Assembly (NCBI RefSeq): GCF_018812025.1
Contig: NC_063061.1
Span: 5,941,796 to 6,005,795 of the forward strand
Length of the DNA stretch: 64,000 bases
Direction of reading: 5' to 3'
Origin: Megalobrama amblycephala
Taxonomy: Eukaryota; Chordata; Actinopteri; Cypriniformes; Xenocyprididae
Part shown: piece after piece, positions 22,419-33,965 of the stretch
How the letters are laid out: every line of letters begins with the position of its first letter
Position numbering within the stretch: position 1 is the first letter of the stretch
Translations under genes and position numbers: made by a program
The notes under the pieces: model-generated
The model's database searches: none
What the model saw: the letters and a program-made list of their open reading frames with translations, nothing else
Told to the model about the DNA's origin: nothing

Positions 22419-23546
22419 AATGTTGTACACCAACATATACTTTTAGGTCATTTTTGTACTTTGTACTTTTTTCTGACAGTGTGGGTTAAACACCATTAAT
22501 TCACCAAAAGACTGCTGCCGGGTATTTTTGAAGCCAATAGTTTCATATCCAATAAATGCAATGGGGACCCTTTGATGTGGGTGACAAAATAAAGGGTTCT
22601 CTTAACAACACTGTCAACCACACAGTGCAAGAGTAAGCAAACAGCATGCCCTCTATTCAGCCCAACACCCCCAGGAGCACATATGAGACCCAAAGGGTAA
22701 AACTTGCAGTCACCTGAGCATGATGGGACATCCATTCTTGCTCTTCTTGCTCCCAATCTAAACACACAATATACTGCCCCAGTGACTTTCCTCCCAATGC
22801 AGGGGGTTAGACGTCAGTATTGGCTCTCTGATGGCAGTCTGCCAACACTCTCCAAAGAGAGCTCCCTGTTATAGCTCTGAACATGCAATTAAATCCTAAC
22901 CTGAGCAGCTTGGTATTGAGGGCTGGGATGGAGCCAGCATTGGGACTGAAGCTGTGAAGGAGAGACAGGCTTTTTTTCTGTGAACTCATCCGCCGGCTAA
23001 TCCCAAGCTAACAAACTGCCGTGGCTGGATTCCCAGGCAAGATGTGAATGTCACTGTGAGGTCAGGGAGCGTTAACTCAACCACAGGGAGAAAAGTAGCT
23101 TCTTCTCTTTCATTCTGGGCAGGATCATATAGAAGAGTGTGCCTTAAACGTCTTCCTTCTGACATTGACTGTGAGGGCAGAAACACACTCTACGCGAGTA
23201 TTAAAAAAAAAATTGAAGAAACAGATTAAATGGGCTGACGATAACAGTCATCATATTAACCAAAGCGATTAGCACATGTCCTCCGGAATGATGAGTTTGC
23301 ATTAAATTCTGGCTTGTGTTATTTCCAGATTGCATTCTCCATTCTTCTTCCTATTATTCCTTGTTATTTCTAGCATGACAGAAACCTACTGATAAGCTTA
23401 TCCTCAAGGATGCTGATGTTATAAATAGTAAAACACCAGAAAAAGTAGTTCATATAACTAGTTCAATATATTCAAAGGCCGGCTTCACCAGAACTATCCC
23501 ACCCCTTCATTTAAGATTAATGTGAAACCAGATTTTAATGATATAT

Positions 23547-23550
<4 letters not shown>
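22416..23550. other. No gene recognised
   Basis: Unique-looking sequence. ORFs at 22496-22765 and 22986-23186 on the minus strand have no recognisable motif. Confidence 0.4.

Positions 23551-23554
<4 letters not shown>

Positions 23555-23600
<46 letters not shown>
23555..23600. repeat. (AT)n(GT)n compound microsatellite
   Basis: An AT run switches to a GT run at about 23585. Confidence 0.9.
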
Positions 23601-24439
23601 AAAAAACTTCCAAATGCATTGGCTTTATACTCTTAATATTAGGCTACAATAGAAATATTTTATTTGAGGTCTGTCTGAGGTCAGTCTGTTTCCCAAAGTC
23701 ACATTTTGAATAGCCTATTATATGTTAATATGAACTTCCTGTGCCACAAAGACTGCAGCTCTACTGAGTATGCTTTTCCAGTATTTTAGAGGGCTAGATA
23801 ATTGGTCATAGTTAGTTGGTTATTTCACTGTACTGGTAATCAACTATACTAATATGAACTGCAGTCCATTATTTTTTTTTTTTGTTCAAAATTTACAAAA
23901 ACATTATATAATGAGCGAGTACATCACAAATCCATTTTCCAAACTGTGTTTTTGTCTTATCCTGAATCACTATGGTACACCTATAATAAGTGTTTATATT
24001 CTGATTATTTTAGACTGGTTCGGGTTGCCAGCACTGCAGAGAGCACAGTACCTGTGTGACTCATCATAGACATTAACAGAGAGAAGTAGCTCTGGCTACA
24101 ATGTTTTTCCACAAGACACATGCAGTAAAGCAGGCACACTTAATTACTTTTGGTGGTGGTGGCATCATGTTAACTCTATTAAAAAAGGCACTCTGCAAAA
24201 AGGCAGAAATGGTACATCTAAAGCTTGCGACACACCACGCGAACATCAAAGAACTAGTGGCAATGAAAGCGACTGTGTTGTCGCCTCACGTCGCATGCAT
24301 CTGGACAAACAGGTTGTGCTTGAACACACCGCAAAGACTATAGCTTTGGGGTTTCAATGGAAGTGTCTCTGCCAAGTAAATCCCCACAAGCTTTCCATTC
24401 CTTAGCATGCTCATTTTTTCCGGGTTGGGTACACCAACG

Positions 24440-25250
24440 AGGAAGGCGGTTCACCATTGGTTGAATTTAATTTCTCGCTCAGTGCAGCTCAGGATGAAAA
24501 TAAGCTGTCAATCGTAAGATTGCAGGGTGAGTTTGTGTCTGTCAATGCTGAAGAATTACCTGGGCTTCCACCATTGGGTGTGGCTGCTCTGATTGAGACT
24601 GATGTTGAGATGGCTGTTGTGCTTGCCTGGGCTGCTGTGCACCTCAGACTTGCTTGTGTTCCTCCACTTTTCCCTGAAAGTTAGCAGTTAGATGATTGGT
24701 TTCGAATGCATCCGCCCTGCATGCCATGGCCACCCTGTAGGTGCATCAGGCCAAGGCATTAAGAGACATGCATGAAGGTAATCTCAACTCAGCACTCATT
24801 GCAGGAGCTGCACGTGGCAACCGACCTTGCCCTACGGGCAATGAACGTCACGGCACTCGGTCAGGTGATGGCCACTCTGGTGGTTCAGGAACGACATCTA
24901 TTGCTCAATCTTGTGAAGATGAGGGAGGCCGAGAGAGTGCCCTTTCTCTATGCCACCAGCTCCCAAGCAGGCCTATTTGGTGACACCATGGAGGACTTTG
25001 CCCAGCAGTTCTCGGCAGTGAAGTAGCAGACGGAGGCAACAACCTCCAGGCCCTGAGGACCCGCACCCTGTCTATCCGCCACAGAGGACCTTCCCGTGTG
25101 GCTGCTGCACCGGATCTGCCACAGCCAAAGCTGGCAGCCTGACTCCAATGGAAGGCCCCTCGCAATAAGGTGTCGCCACCTGCCAGCCAGCCCAGCACTA
25201 AGAACCCCAGATGGGCTTTGAAGCATTCCTGAGGCAGGCGACTGTAGCAT
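24440..25250 (+). pseudogene. DIRS-like retrotransposon gag relic
   Basis: The best-preserved stretch (24772-25026) reads LQELHVATDLALRAMNVTA, then VQERHLLLNLVKMREAERV and GLFGDTMEDFAQQF. I recognise this pattern from the gag-like ORF of fish DIRS tyrosine-recombinase retrotransposons. Upstream, shifted frames give ALRDMHEGN and similar pieces. Stops and frameshifts are frequent, so it is a fossil. It lies 5' of a matching reverse-transcriptase relic. Confidence 0.6.
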
Positions 25251-25440
25251 ATGCACACGTATCAGGATAATCAATAAACTTTGGAATGTTCAGAACGCTT
25301 TTAGCATCCTGGACTGGGTTGTAAAACCTCATCGCGGCTCTGAACAGATCTGCCAAAGATGAACCCACTTGATACTTTTGTGGACCTGCGAGGGTAAACA
25401 GAAAAGTGCAACTTCCTCACTTTGGTGACTTCAAAAGGAG

Positions 25441-25530
25441 CACCCCCCCCAGAGACTGACCAGATCCACATTCCAACACCCCACACACACAGGGACACAC
25501 AAAAACACACACACAGACACATACAGAAAC
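25441..25530. repeat. Cytosine run and (CA)n-rich tract
   Basis: An uninterrupted C run near 25442 is followed by irregular CACACA blocks. The minus-strand Cys/Val-rich ORF over it is a simple-repeat artefact. Confidence 0.7.
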
Positions 25531-25619
25531 ACACAATCATACATTTTTGACTGTATATGTAAAATACAACTATGCTGAAATATATGTATTTCATGTATGT
25601 ATTTCATCATGTATTTTAG

Positions 25620-26575
25620 GGCCTATGCATGTTTCCTAGTGTCTAAATGAGTGTATTTGTGCTAGTGTGCATTTTAATGATAGAATTTGGTCTGTAAACC
25701 ATAACTTCTTTTCTATGCCTTTCTGACCTATCAAGTTTGATCTCGTTTTAAAGCTCTGGACTCGAGCTATTCATTGAGATATGTCACAAAACGGACAAAT
25801 GCATTTTTCTATGTGTTTAATGATCCTGTGAAGAACGTACTACATCTGGAAATCTGATCTGATAGTCATTAAGTATGCAAATTCAGCTAGGAGACCAAAC
25901 AAAGGAACTTTGCCCGCCAAATAGTGCTGCGCATCTATTGGTCGCTGCAATTCAGGAGGTGTGTTAGCTTGGGTTTCCATAAAAACGACGACACACACCT
26001 TCTTCTTCGCTTCTTCTCTCTTCTCCTGGTGTGTTCCTGACGGCCCTGAATCATTCGTGGGGTTCTCCCGATTGTCTCACTCGTCTCTCCCGGTACGCCT
26101 CCGGTGACCACGCGCTGCCATCGCTCTCAGCTTCGGGACCGCCATCTTCCAGCGAAACTCACTCTCAGTATTTGTAGTTTGCATATATTAAACACTTAAT
26201 TCATGCTCGATTGTTCTGTTTGTTCTTTCAACTGAAGACCAAGTCACTTTAACGTTTTCCGATCGTTTTATGCTTTGATGCTATAATAGGAATATTCTCT
26301 TGGCCAGAGAATAACTCCGTTTATAATATTCTGTGAGGGGCTTAGTTTGGTGGACAAACGAACAGTTTCTCTAAATAATTATTAAACCAGAACTAATCAT
26401 ATAGGTAATTGATTATAATTCGTTGTAATTGATTCACAATATATGTTTAATTCCCCGTTGGGTCGATATAGGAATCATAATTTATTCATAAAGCTTTATG
26501 AATTATTATATTCATATTTCATCCATAAATTGATTAATAACTGTACGAACCGCTACATCGTTACACGACCCAGGG
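25620..26575 (+). repeat. LTR-like insertion between DIRS halves (tentative)
   Basis: This block separates the gag and RT relics and has no DIRS similarity that I see. It has a TATA-like CATAAAAACG near 25978, a pyrimidine-rich CpG-containing leader (25990-26150) and ends at CTACATCGTTACA. That layout resembles a solo LTR (U3-R-U5). I could not find a matching left TG end or a target duplication, so the class and left boundary are uncertain. Confidence 0.3.
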
Positions 26576-26589
26576 TTGATAGAAACTGT

Positions 26590-27790
26590 TCCACCCAGCC
26601 TGACCCAGAAGATGGTATGGGAAATACTCCATTTCTATGGGAAGGTATACATTTTCATTCTTACATGAATTTGTGTTTAAGAAATTTATGTTTAGCTGAG
26701 AAGGTGATGCCAGACATCAAAGGGGCTATGACGCTTTCTTTTTCAGGGAAAGAGCAGTTTCTTCATTTCCTGGGACACACACATGCAATCAATGTATGTG
26801 GCCCTCATTCTCACAACAGCAATGCATCAAGCACTGGCAGTGGAAGTGTTACGGATGTGAGCCTCTCACCTTCTCGCACTTAGCTGCAGCACACAAAACA
26901 TTCTGCACCTGCAGTCGGGTAATTGTGACGTGTTACAAAGACACACAGCTTCCTGAACCGCTGTAGGCCGATCACATTGCAGGCTCTTGAAGCAAGATAG
27001 TTGTCTCAACACTTTACAGCCACATCCATGAGATCTGGATGCAAAGCTTCCTGACATGGCAGCCCCTGCTCAACCTCACTGTGATGGATCCACTACTGGT
27101 ACGTCACAAATGAAAACTGTTATTTCATAGGTGCCCCTCATGCAGAGTTTGGCCCTTACTTCATTGTACCGAAGAAAGATGTTGGGTTGCGGGAAATCTT
27201 AGATTTGCCAGTACTGAATTAAAAATTATTGGTTCACGGCGATAGACCTCAAGGATGTTCCTTTGACACAGACCATTCCTACGGTTTGCCTTCGATGGAC
27301 AAGCATATCAATACTGGGTCCTCCCCTTCTGGCTCTTCCATTCACCGCGCATCCTCATGAAAGTTGCAGAGGTTGCCCTTCCTAAGGGAGCAGGGCATTC
27401 ACATTCTTAACCATCTTGACAACTAGCTACTTCTAGCTCACTCTTAAGATCTGCATACAGCGGTGTACACAGGGACCTGGTGCTCGAACGCCTCACCTGG
27501 TTGGGTCTGTGGGTCAACTGTGAATAGAGAAAGCTCTGCCTGGTTAAGAGCAACTTTTTTCTCAGTTTGAAGTTGGACTCTGTGACCATGATAGCACATC
27601 TCAAACCAGAACATGCTCAGTTAGTGCTGAACTGCTTGAAGTCAGAGATTCCTGGGGCGTATGGTGTCCTTGGCCGTGGTTTCACCACTCGGGTTGATGC
27701 ATGAGAGACCACTTCAGCACTGGCTTCTGACTCGAGTCCTGAGATGGGCATGGTAACGTGGTACATATTGGCTGACCATCACTTCAATCT
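26590..27790 (+). pseudogene. DIRS-like reverse transcriptase relic
   Basis: The order matches the DIRS RT: GPYFIVPKKDVGLREILDLP (about 27150-27220), then AIDLKDVPLTQTIPT, a fingers/palm region, and LNHLDN where a YLDD-type catalytic box is expected, followed at once by a stop (about 27407-27430). Later pieces reach about 27650-27790 and may be RNase H remnants. Multiple frameshifts are present. RT activity is certainly lost. Confidence 0.65.
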
Positions 27791-27995
27791 GTCTCCATGC
27801 TTTCACTCAGTGTTGTGCAGTATATATTTTTTAATCTTATCTTTTTAATCTTTAATCAGTTTTATTACTAACAAGAATTATATTGTTTGTTTGATGCTAA
27901 ATATATTCGACAGCATAAGGAGCTGTCTGCTCCTTCTGTACTTTGATGTCATACACCAGTTGGTCTGAGCAGCACCGCTTCAAGTCGAACACACC

Positions 27996-28330
27996 TAATG
28001 TCATTATGCCATGTGTTTTTTTTGGTTCTTGTGTCATGTATTCATTGGTTTATTGTCGTGTCAGGTGGTTATCAGTTCTGTCTTCTCATTGGTTCATTTT
28101 CTTGACTATATTCAGGTGTTTCTTGTTTTGTCATTAATCCATGTGTATATATAGCCCTCATGTTTTCCTAGTCTCTGTTCTAGCTTTGTGTAACAAGATG
28201 TTGGTGAGTGTTCAGGCCTGTTCATATCAAGTCAAGCTTAAGTCTAGCTTAAGTCTGCTCAACGTTTGTCTTGGTTTAGTTCTATTTAATTTGTTTCTGG
28301 TTTTGGTTATTACATAAAACTGCACATGGG
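27996..28330 (+). repeat. LTR-like 5' fragment (tentative)
   Basis: Starts TGTCATTATGCCATGTG, is T-rich, and has a TATA box GTATATATAGCC near 28145 and a downstream CTAGTCTCTGTTCTAGC region. This is LTR-like organisation. The 3' end is not recognised. A similar style occurs antisense at 47930-48180. Confidence 0.3.
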
Positions 28331-29395
28331 TTCAACTCAACGCCTTCAATGGATTTACAGTACAAGTAAAGTTAGTACATTATAATCTCATAATCAGAGC
28401 TAGGTCTCAATTCTCATGAGTATCAATGGCATTGAAGACGTCAAAGCTGGTATGATACATCAAAAGGTGCAGTTTTTTAATTGAACACAATCCTAAATCC
28501 TTACATTTTTTGGAATACTTGATTGGTCAATCTTGTACCACAGACTCACATTCTTACTTCCTAGAAACACAGCTGGCACCATCTTGTGTCTCAGTTAACC
28601 TTGAGGACTTCAGTATTAATATTATGATAATAATGCTGCAGTGTTTGTATTGTTGCTGGGCCATTTTCCCCTTAGAAGAATCTTTAAGATAATAATTTCA
28701 GTAGGTAAAATCATAAAATCAATAAAACACTATTTCATATCTACATTTTTATTTGGTGAGTAGCAATGTAATAAATGGGATCATGAACACTCAGCTGGTC
28801 ATTATAGCAAAATAAACCCCTTCAGGGTGATACAGGACCCTCCATTCCATACAGGGATGATGATCAGGGTTCATTTTCCGATAATGTCTGTCTGATTGTA
28901 CATTAACATGATCTGGCATTAACCTTCCTCCACTCAGCAATACATCCTTCCTCTCCAGAATGGGTTTCTGTATATGAGTGCCACACTTCATCAAACACTC
29001 ACACCTCTGTCTCTTTTCATCCTTCCAGCTGTTCAAATGAGAGCTCAAATTAATCATCACTCATCCAGTACTGGTGTGGGTGGGAGGTGACCGGACATGG
29101 GGCACAATATATAACATGTGTAGCCAACCAGAAGAGAGTTGATGGGAGGACTGCCACCTGTGTTTCCTCCCCTTGTCAGTTTAGCTTGCACCTGTAATGG
29201 ATGGAGCTCTCTCATGCAGATCTTATAGGCCCACAAGTCTGCTAAATACCGGTGGTGCTGATGCATCAGACATATTTGCCTTCTGGAGAGCATTCTCTGC
29301 AGTGCTGTGGCATGTTTTTATATGTGTTCTCCCTTCTTATCAGCTGTTTACTTTAGCATGTTAAAGACACATCAGAGATAACCTACATTCAACCA
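28331..29395. other. No gene recognised
   Basis: Intron-like sequence. Minus-strand ORFs at 28791-29060 and 29057-29293 have no recognised motif. Confidence 0.4.
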
Positions 29396-29990
29396 CCCCC
29401 CCACTCCCCGCAAAAGCAAGTGGGTGAATCTCACAAAGAATGTCAGGGTCATATTTCACCCAACCCAGACTCATTGGAAAAATGTGCCTGTGCTCTACAA
29501 AATGATTTTCTTGTTTTGACACTTTCAAAGTAAAATGTCCAGTGAGTGTCGCTAAAGGCACATTCAGTTTAATCCAAAACAAATGCATGTGAATCTGGTA
29601 AGTTTCACATTGATCTGGCAGTTTGTAAATGAAATGTCCTGTGAGTGGCACTAAAAGCTTAATTATGTTTGAAAATAACGCACCACCTACACTAAACACT
29701 ACCCTAAATCTAACCAATAGTGTCAACAAAAGCAAATGTGACAAAAATGCATGTGCTGAAGCAACAATGCCATTTTAGCTTGCTTATGGCCCTCTTCTTC
29801 TTGGGACACCGAACCTTACGCATTGCAAGTGTAATGCTGTACCAGGTGAACTACCAAGCAAGTTTACAGCATTATGAAATCCATATGGAGCCGGTTATGT
29901 GATGTAAATATCAAATGTACTCTTTACAAATAATGCACTATGGTAAAAGTGTTTTGAGGTGATAGCTGCAACATGCACTATGGACTCTGC
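29396..29990. repeat. Dispersed repeat family B, longest copy
   Basis: Begins with GTGGGTGAATCTCACAAAG and includes the core ACACTAAACACTACCCTAAA at about 29690. It then continues with CTGAAGCAACAATGCCATTTT and GAACTACCAAGCAAGTTTA and ends near ATGCACTATGG. Pieces recur at 2985, 3780, 19830, 33230, 36120 and, inverted, 58955-59350. The ORF on the minus strand is a read-through of the repeat; no protein family is visible. Confidence 0.6.
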
Positions 29991-30012
29991 CTGCACTCTC
30001 ACTCTCTGACAT

Positions 30013-30591
30013 GGGCTGTGTTTGAAATTGCTCATTTTACCCTTATAGGGCACTATTTGAGGGGACATCCATTTGTAGTGTTGTCCGATTCCATAGTTGA
30101 TGTTTTCTAGTACACTCATTCAATCCCACAATGCACAGCAATAACGAGTGTACAACCAATGTACGCTCAACAGCTAGAGAATACCTACCCATAATGCACT
30201 GTAAGAGTCGTGCACCGAATAATCCCCGCGTCTGATCAAAAGATGGTGCCCGCTGAATCATCCATCCAACTATTTTCCAAACCCCTGGTCCAATGTGGGT
30301 ACAGTGTAATATTATATAGGTATAAATTCCTTTTTAATTTATTCTTAAATTGTTTAATTATACAACGTTTCCATGATTTCAAGGTAAATATTTTTATCTT
30401 ACTACTGGAGCTGCCAGTTTGCTACGTTTCAAATGATTATTAAACAGCAGCACAAACTATGCAAAAACAGCAACCCTTTCGGTGCACCCAGTGTCTGAAT
30501 TCACTTATTTATTTTCATTCACTCCCTCAAGTGAACTATGTTAGTGGACTAATATAGAGAATAGTGAATGAGGGTATAGGGGGCGATTTCA
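30013..30591. mobile_element. MITE with short imperfect TIRs
   Basis: The left end GGCTGTGTTTGAAATTGCTC is inverse to the right end GAGGGTATAGGGGGCGATTTC, and the next inward blocks (TTATAGGGCACTATTTG and AATATAGAGAATAGTG) also pair. It is non-coding and belongs to a widely seen fish type whose ends read like GTGTCCGAAATCGC. Confidence 0.5.
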
Positions 30592-30980
30592 TCACAACCA
30601 CACTCTCGCACTCACCAGTACACTGATCACACTCACCTACAGCTTGTTATCTGCTTTTTTGGACTCCATCTTAAGCTCCATGCTGACACTCAGTCTTTGT
30701 CTTCTGTTATTCTCCAGTGAAAAGGATGTGCCTGTATGCTCGATGAGCTTTTGATTCCCAATCGAACTTGGTATAATGGGATGAGTGTTTCTGTGAACTT
30801 CGACTTAGATACTTACCCGCTTTACTTACCTGAGCCTTTATGGACCTTTCTAACTTGTGGATTTGAAAGAGTTACCTGTGTATATCCTTAGTTCCTTTTT
30901 GTGGTATATTTACATGTTTGTCAATAAATTTCCACACCTGGGTTCCTCTACAATCTTCTGTTTTAGTGTGTGCCATTACA
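30592..30980 (+). repeat. LTR 3' fragment (tentative)
   Basis: Pyrimidine-rich text with GTCAATAAATTTCC (a polyadenylation-like signal) near 30920 and an end at GTGTGCCATTACA. This is like the terminal GTTACA and ATTACA of the other LTRs here. The left side fuses into the preceding MITE. Confidence 0.3.
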
Positions 30981-31358
30981 ATAGTATAGTATTCGGTCAA
31001 ACTTCAGATTAGGGTCCAATTCTCTCTATTAACTAACTATTAACTATGCCTTTTTCTCTAATAAATGCCTAATAACTGCTTATTAATACTTAGTAAGGTA
31101 GTTGTTAAGTTGGGTAGGATCTGTGTTGGGAGTAACACATTACAAAAGTAATTATTTTACAGTAATACACTATATTGCCAAAAGTATTGGGACACCCCTA
31201 CAAATCATTGAATTCAGGTGTTCCAATCACTTTCATGGCCACAGGTGTATAAAATCAAGCACCTAGGCATGCAGACTGCTTCTACAAACATTTGTGAATG
31301 AATGGGTCGCTCTCAGGAGCTCAGTGAATTCAAGCGTGGTACAGTGATAGGTTTCCAC

Positions 31359-31736
31359 TAGGGCTGCAACAAACGATTATTTTGATAATCGATTAATCTG
31401 TCGATTATTAGAACGATTAATCGACTAATCATCGATTATTGCACTGGTTAATCAGTAGGCTTTGTTCGATTATTCTACTTTAGCAATTAGTTAAAATATT
31501 GAGTTATACTGTACTTTAACTAGTAAATAAAACAAGGAAATCACTTCAGCTTTTAAAAGTGTATTTTTAATCATTTTTAAGCCAACTGAATAGACCAATA
31601 TACTATAAATATATAAATATAATGTAATCATGTGGGGGTTTTTGTGAAAAATGAAACAACATACATACATACATACACATATTACATATCATATATATAT
31701 ATATATATAATATATATATATATGTGTATGTGTGTG

Positions 31737-31770
<34 letters not shown>

Positions 31771-32552
31771 AACTATCGAGTTTATGGTCATTGAATGGCT
31801 TTCCTGAGGTAAATGTTACATTTTGTGTGATATATTTGTTTGCAAGTTTTATTGACTTCTTTCTGCGGTTAAAACTCCGATTAAGTGATTACAATAGAGA
31901 TGGATTCATTTCAGTAAGTTCAGTAAGTACTTTTTGATGTTCATTCATGTTTATTTCGCGCTGTAATAGAGAGGAATAGGTTCACATGCCGCTTGAACCG
32001 AGGTGTTACAGCGATCTGCCACACAATGTTAAACAGAGTCACCACCACAAGTATTGTTTGAATCCCGTAGTAATATTGACTGAATTTAAAAGCTTAGACT
32101 TAGTTTTATATCAAAAGTAACCTGATCTGTCGGTGCGTTGCCGTTGTCTGTGTCCTCTTTGCTCTGCGATGCATCTTTCACTGTGTGAGAAAATGAACAT
32201 GTGGCGTGAGAACAGTGAGTTTGAATGAGAGTTGGTGGCCCTGCATGACAGTATTCTGTAGTTATGCTAAACGTTATGTTTGTTATGTTTATGCTATGTT
32301 AATCTCCCACATTTCACGGGTTCGACGTCGTTTGCACTATGCTCTCCAAAGCACTGACTTCTTTTATTGGATTGGATCCCGGAGGGCTGCATTACAGTAT
32401 TGCGCTACAGCGCCCCACTGGTTACACCGCGTTATTGCAGGCCCTTCAAATAGGTCGTATGAGATCAAGAGACTATTCGACAACAAAAATATTTGTCGAC
32501 AATTTTTTATTGTCGACGTTGTCGATAATGTCGACTAATCGTTTCAGCCCTA
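31359..32552. mobile_element. Non-autonomous hAT element inside the Tc1 copy
   Basis: A perfect 8-bp duplication GTTTCCAC flanks it (31351-31358 and 32553-32560). The uninterrupted sister copy reads GTTGCCACCTGTG across the site, so the empty site is documented. The ends TAGGGCTGCAACAAACGA and TCGTTTCAGCCCTA are inverted, each followed by ATCGATTA or TCGATAAT-rich subterminal repeats. The 1194-bp interior has a TA/TG microsatellite (31690-31772) and no transposase. Confidence 0.85.
31690..31772. repeat. (TA)n/(TG)n microsatellite
   Basis: Alternating AT and GT blocks. They generate spurious Tyr/Ile/Thr-rich ORFs on both strands. Confidence 0.85.
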
Positions 32553-33115
32553 GTTTCCACCTGTGCAATAAATCCATTCGTGAAATTTCCTCACTACTAA
32601 ATATTCCATGGTCAACTGTTAGTGGTATCATAGCAAAGTGGAAGCAATTGGGAACAACAGCAACTCAGCCACAAAGTGGTAGGCCACGTAAAATCACAGA
32701 GCGGGGTCAGCGCATGCTGAGGCGCACAGTGCACAGACCTCCAAACTTTGTGTGACCTTCAGATTAGCTCAAGAACAGCACGTAGAGAGCTTCATGGAAT
32801 GGGTCTCCATGGCCGAGCAGCTGCATCCAAGCCTTACATCACCAAGTGCAATGCAAAGCGTCGGATGCAGTGGTGTAAAGCACGCCGCCACTGGACTCTA
32901 GAGCAGTGGAGACGTGTTCTCTGGAGTGATGAATCACACTTCTCTGTCTGGCAATCCGATGGACGAGTTTGGGTTTGGCGGTTTCCAGGAGAACGGTACT
33001 TGCCTGACTGCATTGTGCCAAGTGTAAAGTTTGGTGAAGGGGGATTATGGTGTGGGGTTGTTTTTCAGGGGTTGGGCTTGGCCCCTTATTTCCAGTGAAA
33101 GGAACTCTTAATGCT

Positions 33116-33530
33116 GGTGTAAAAATAATGACAGTGTTACATCTGTCGTCATGAAATGACGTATGACCGCGTTACCAATCAAAATGAGTGTTCAATGTGT
33201 GGAGTTTTTACACCATTTGTCTTATTTCCATTTAGCAAAACTATTTTTTTAATTAACGACCACACCTACCCCAACCCCAAACCTACCCTTAGTGATTTAT
33301 AGTGCATATACACTTTATGAGTGCATGCGTTCCCTGGGATCAAGCTCACGATCACATGATAACATGATCACATGATCACATTTGCATATTGTTATATATT
33401 GCAATGATCTACCATGTGATCTGCGCGAAACCGAAATATGATGCAGATAAAAGGGAACAATGCATTAAAAAATGAAAGTGTCCTGTTGTTGATACAGGCA
33501 CAACTTCAGCAAACGTTCCTATGTGTCGTA
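33116..33530. repeat. Repeat fragment with family B core
   Basis: Contains CACACCTACCCCAACCCC and AAACCTACCCTTAGTG, like other family B cores, and TCACATGATCACATG short repeats at about 33352-33382. No gene. It lies between the Tc1 truncation and an LTR. Confidence 0.4.
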
Positions 33531-33532
33531 TT

Positions 33533-33965
33533 TGTCACGTTCCTGTTCACTCCGGACTCCATTTCCATAATCCTCCCTTGCCTATCACATGCACTCACTC
33601 CACCAATCACCTATTGCCACATACTCCTGAAGCTCTTACCTGGACTATAAAGGACTCTCACTCACACACACACATTGCGAGGTCTTGTTTACTTCTGTGA
33701 CAATTCTGAGCGTTTGTATCCTGTCTGCCTGTCTGTTATTGATCCTGCCTGTTTCCGGTTTATGATTCTCTGCCTTTGGACTGGTTATTGTTATCTGGAC
33801 TGTGAACGATATCTGCCTGCCCTGATCTACTGCCTGTATCCTGACCACGATTCTGCCTAGCCCCTGCTGTTCCTGTTTGCCCCTGCTTTGACCCTGCCTG
33901 TACGACCACGCTTACTTTAAATAAAGCTTGCAAATGGATCTCTGCCTGAGTGCCGCCTCGTTACA
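33533..33965 (+). mobile_element. LTR of a Ty3/Gypsy-like retrotransposon
   Basis: Starts TGTCACGTTCCTG and ends GCCGCCTCGTTACA. An AATAAAGC signal lies about 45 bp before the end, and pyrimidine-rich TGCCTG repeats precede it. The terminal layout is the same as in the solo LTR at 37842-38330 (AAATAAACGCTGCAAATGG then CTCATTACA on minus). It is followed directly by a gag-like ORF, so this is a 5' LTR. No 3' LTR was found before 35578. Confidence 0.6.

Larger units (their letters stand above)
31168..33115 (+). mobile_element. Tc1-like element, interrupted and 3'-truncated
   Basis: The start CACTATATTGCCAAAAGTAT follows TA, exactly like the complete-length copy at 49405. The match runs through the transposase until AACTCTTAATGCT at about 33115 and then stops, so the last third and the right TIR are missing. 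An hAT element interrupts it at 31359-32552. A 35-bp deletion relative to the sister copy lies at about 32737. Confidence 0.8.
31302..33115 (+). pseudogene. Tc1-like transposase fragment, interrupted
   Basis: The reading resumes after the insertion with CNKSIREISSLLNIPWSTVS (about 32565), then TERGQRMLRRTVHR, the deletion-induced frameshift, RRELHGMGLHGRAAASKPYI and VLWSDESHFSVWQSDGRVW, which holds the first catalytic Asp (about 32920). The segment with the second Asp and the final Glu is absent through 3' truncation. Confidence 0.75.

Noticed and set aside
24905..25274. Minus-strand ORFs of 108-117 codons
   Set aside because: They are antisense to the DIRS gag relic, whose plus-strand motifs explain the open frame.
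27001..27060. ACATCCATGAG, considered as part of the following gabra3 exon
   Set aside because: The surrounding residues do not match the receptor and fall in the DIRS-like RT relic.
31603..31937. Tyr/Ile/Thr-rich ORFs on both strands
   Set aside because: Products of the TA/TG microsatellite at 31690-31772.
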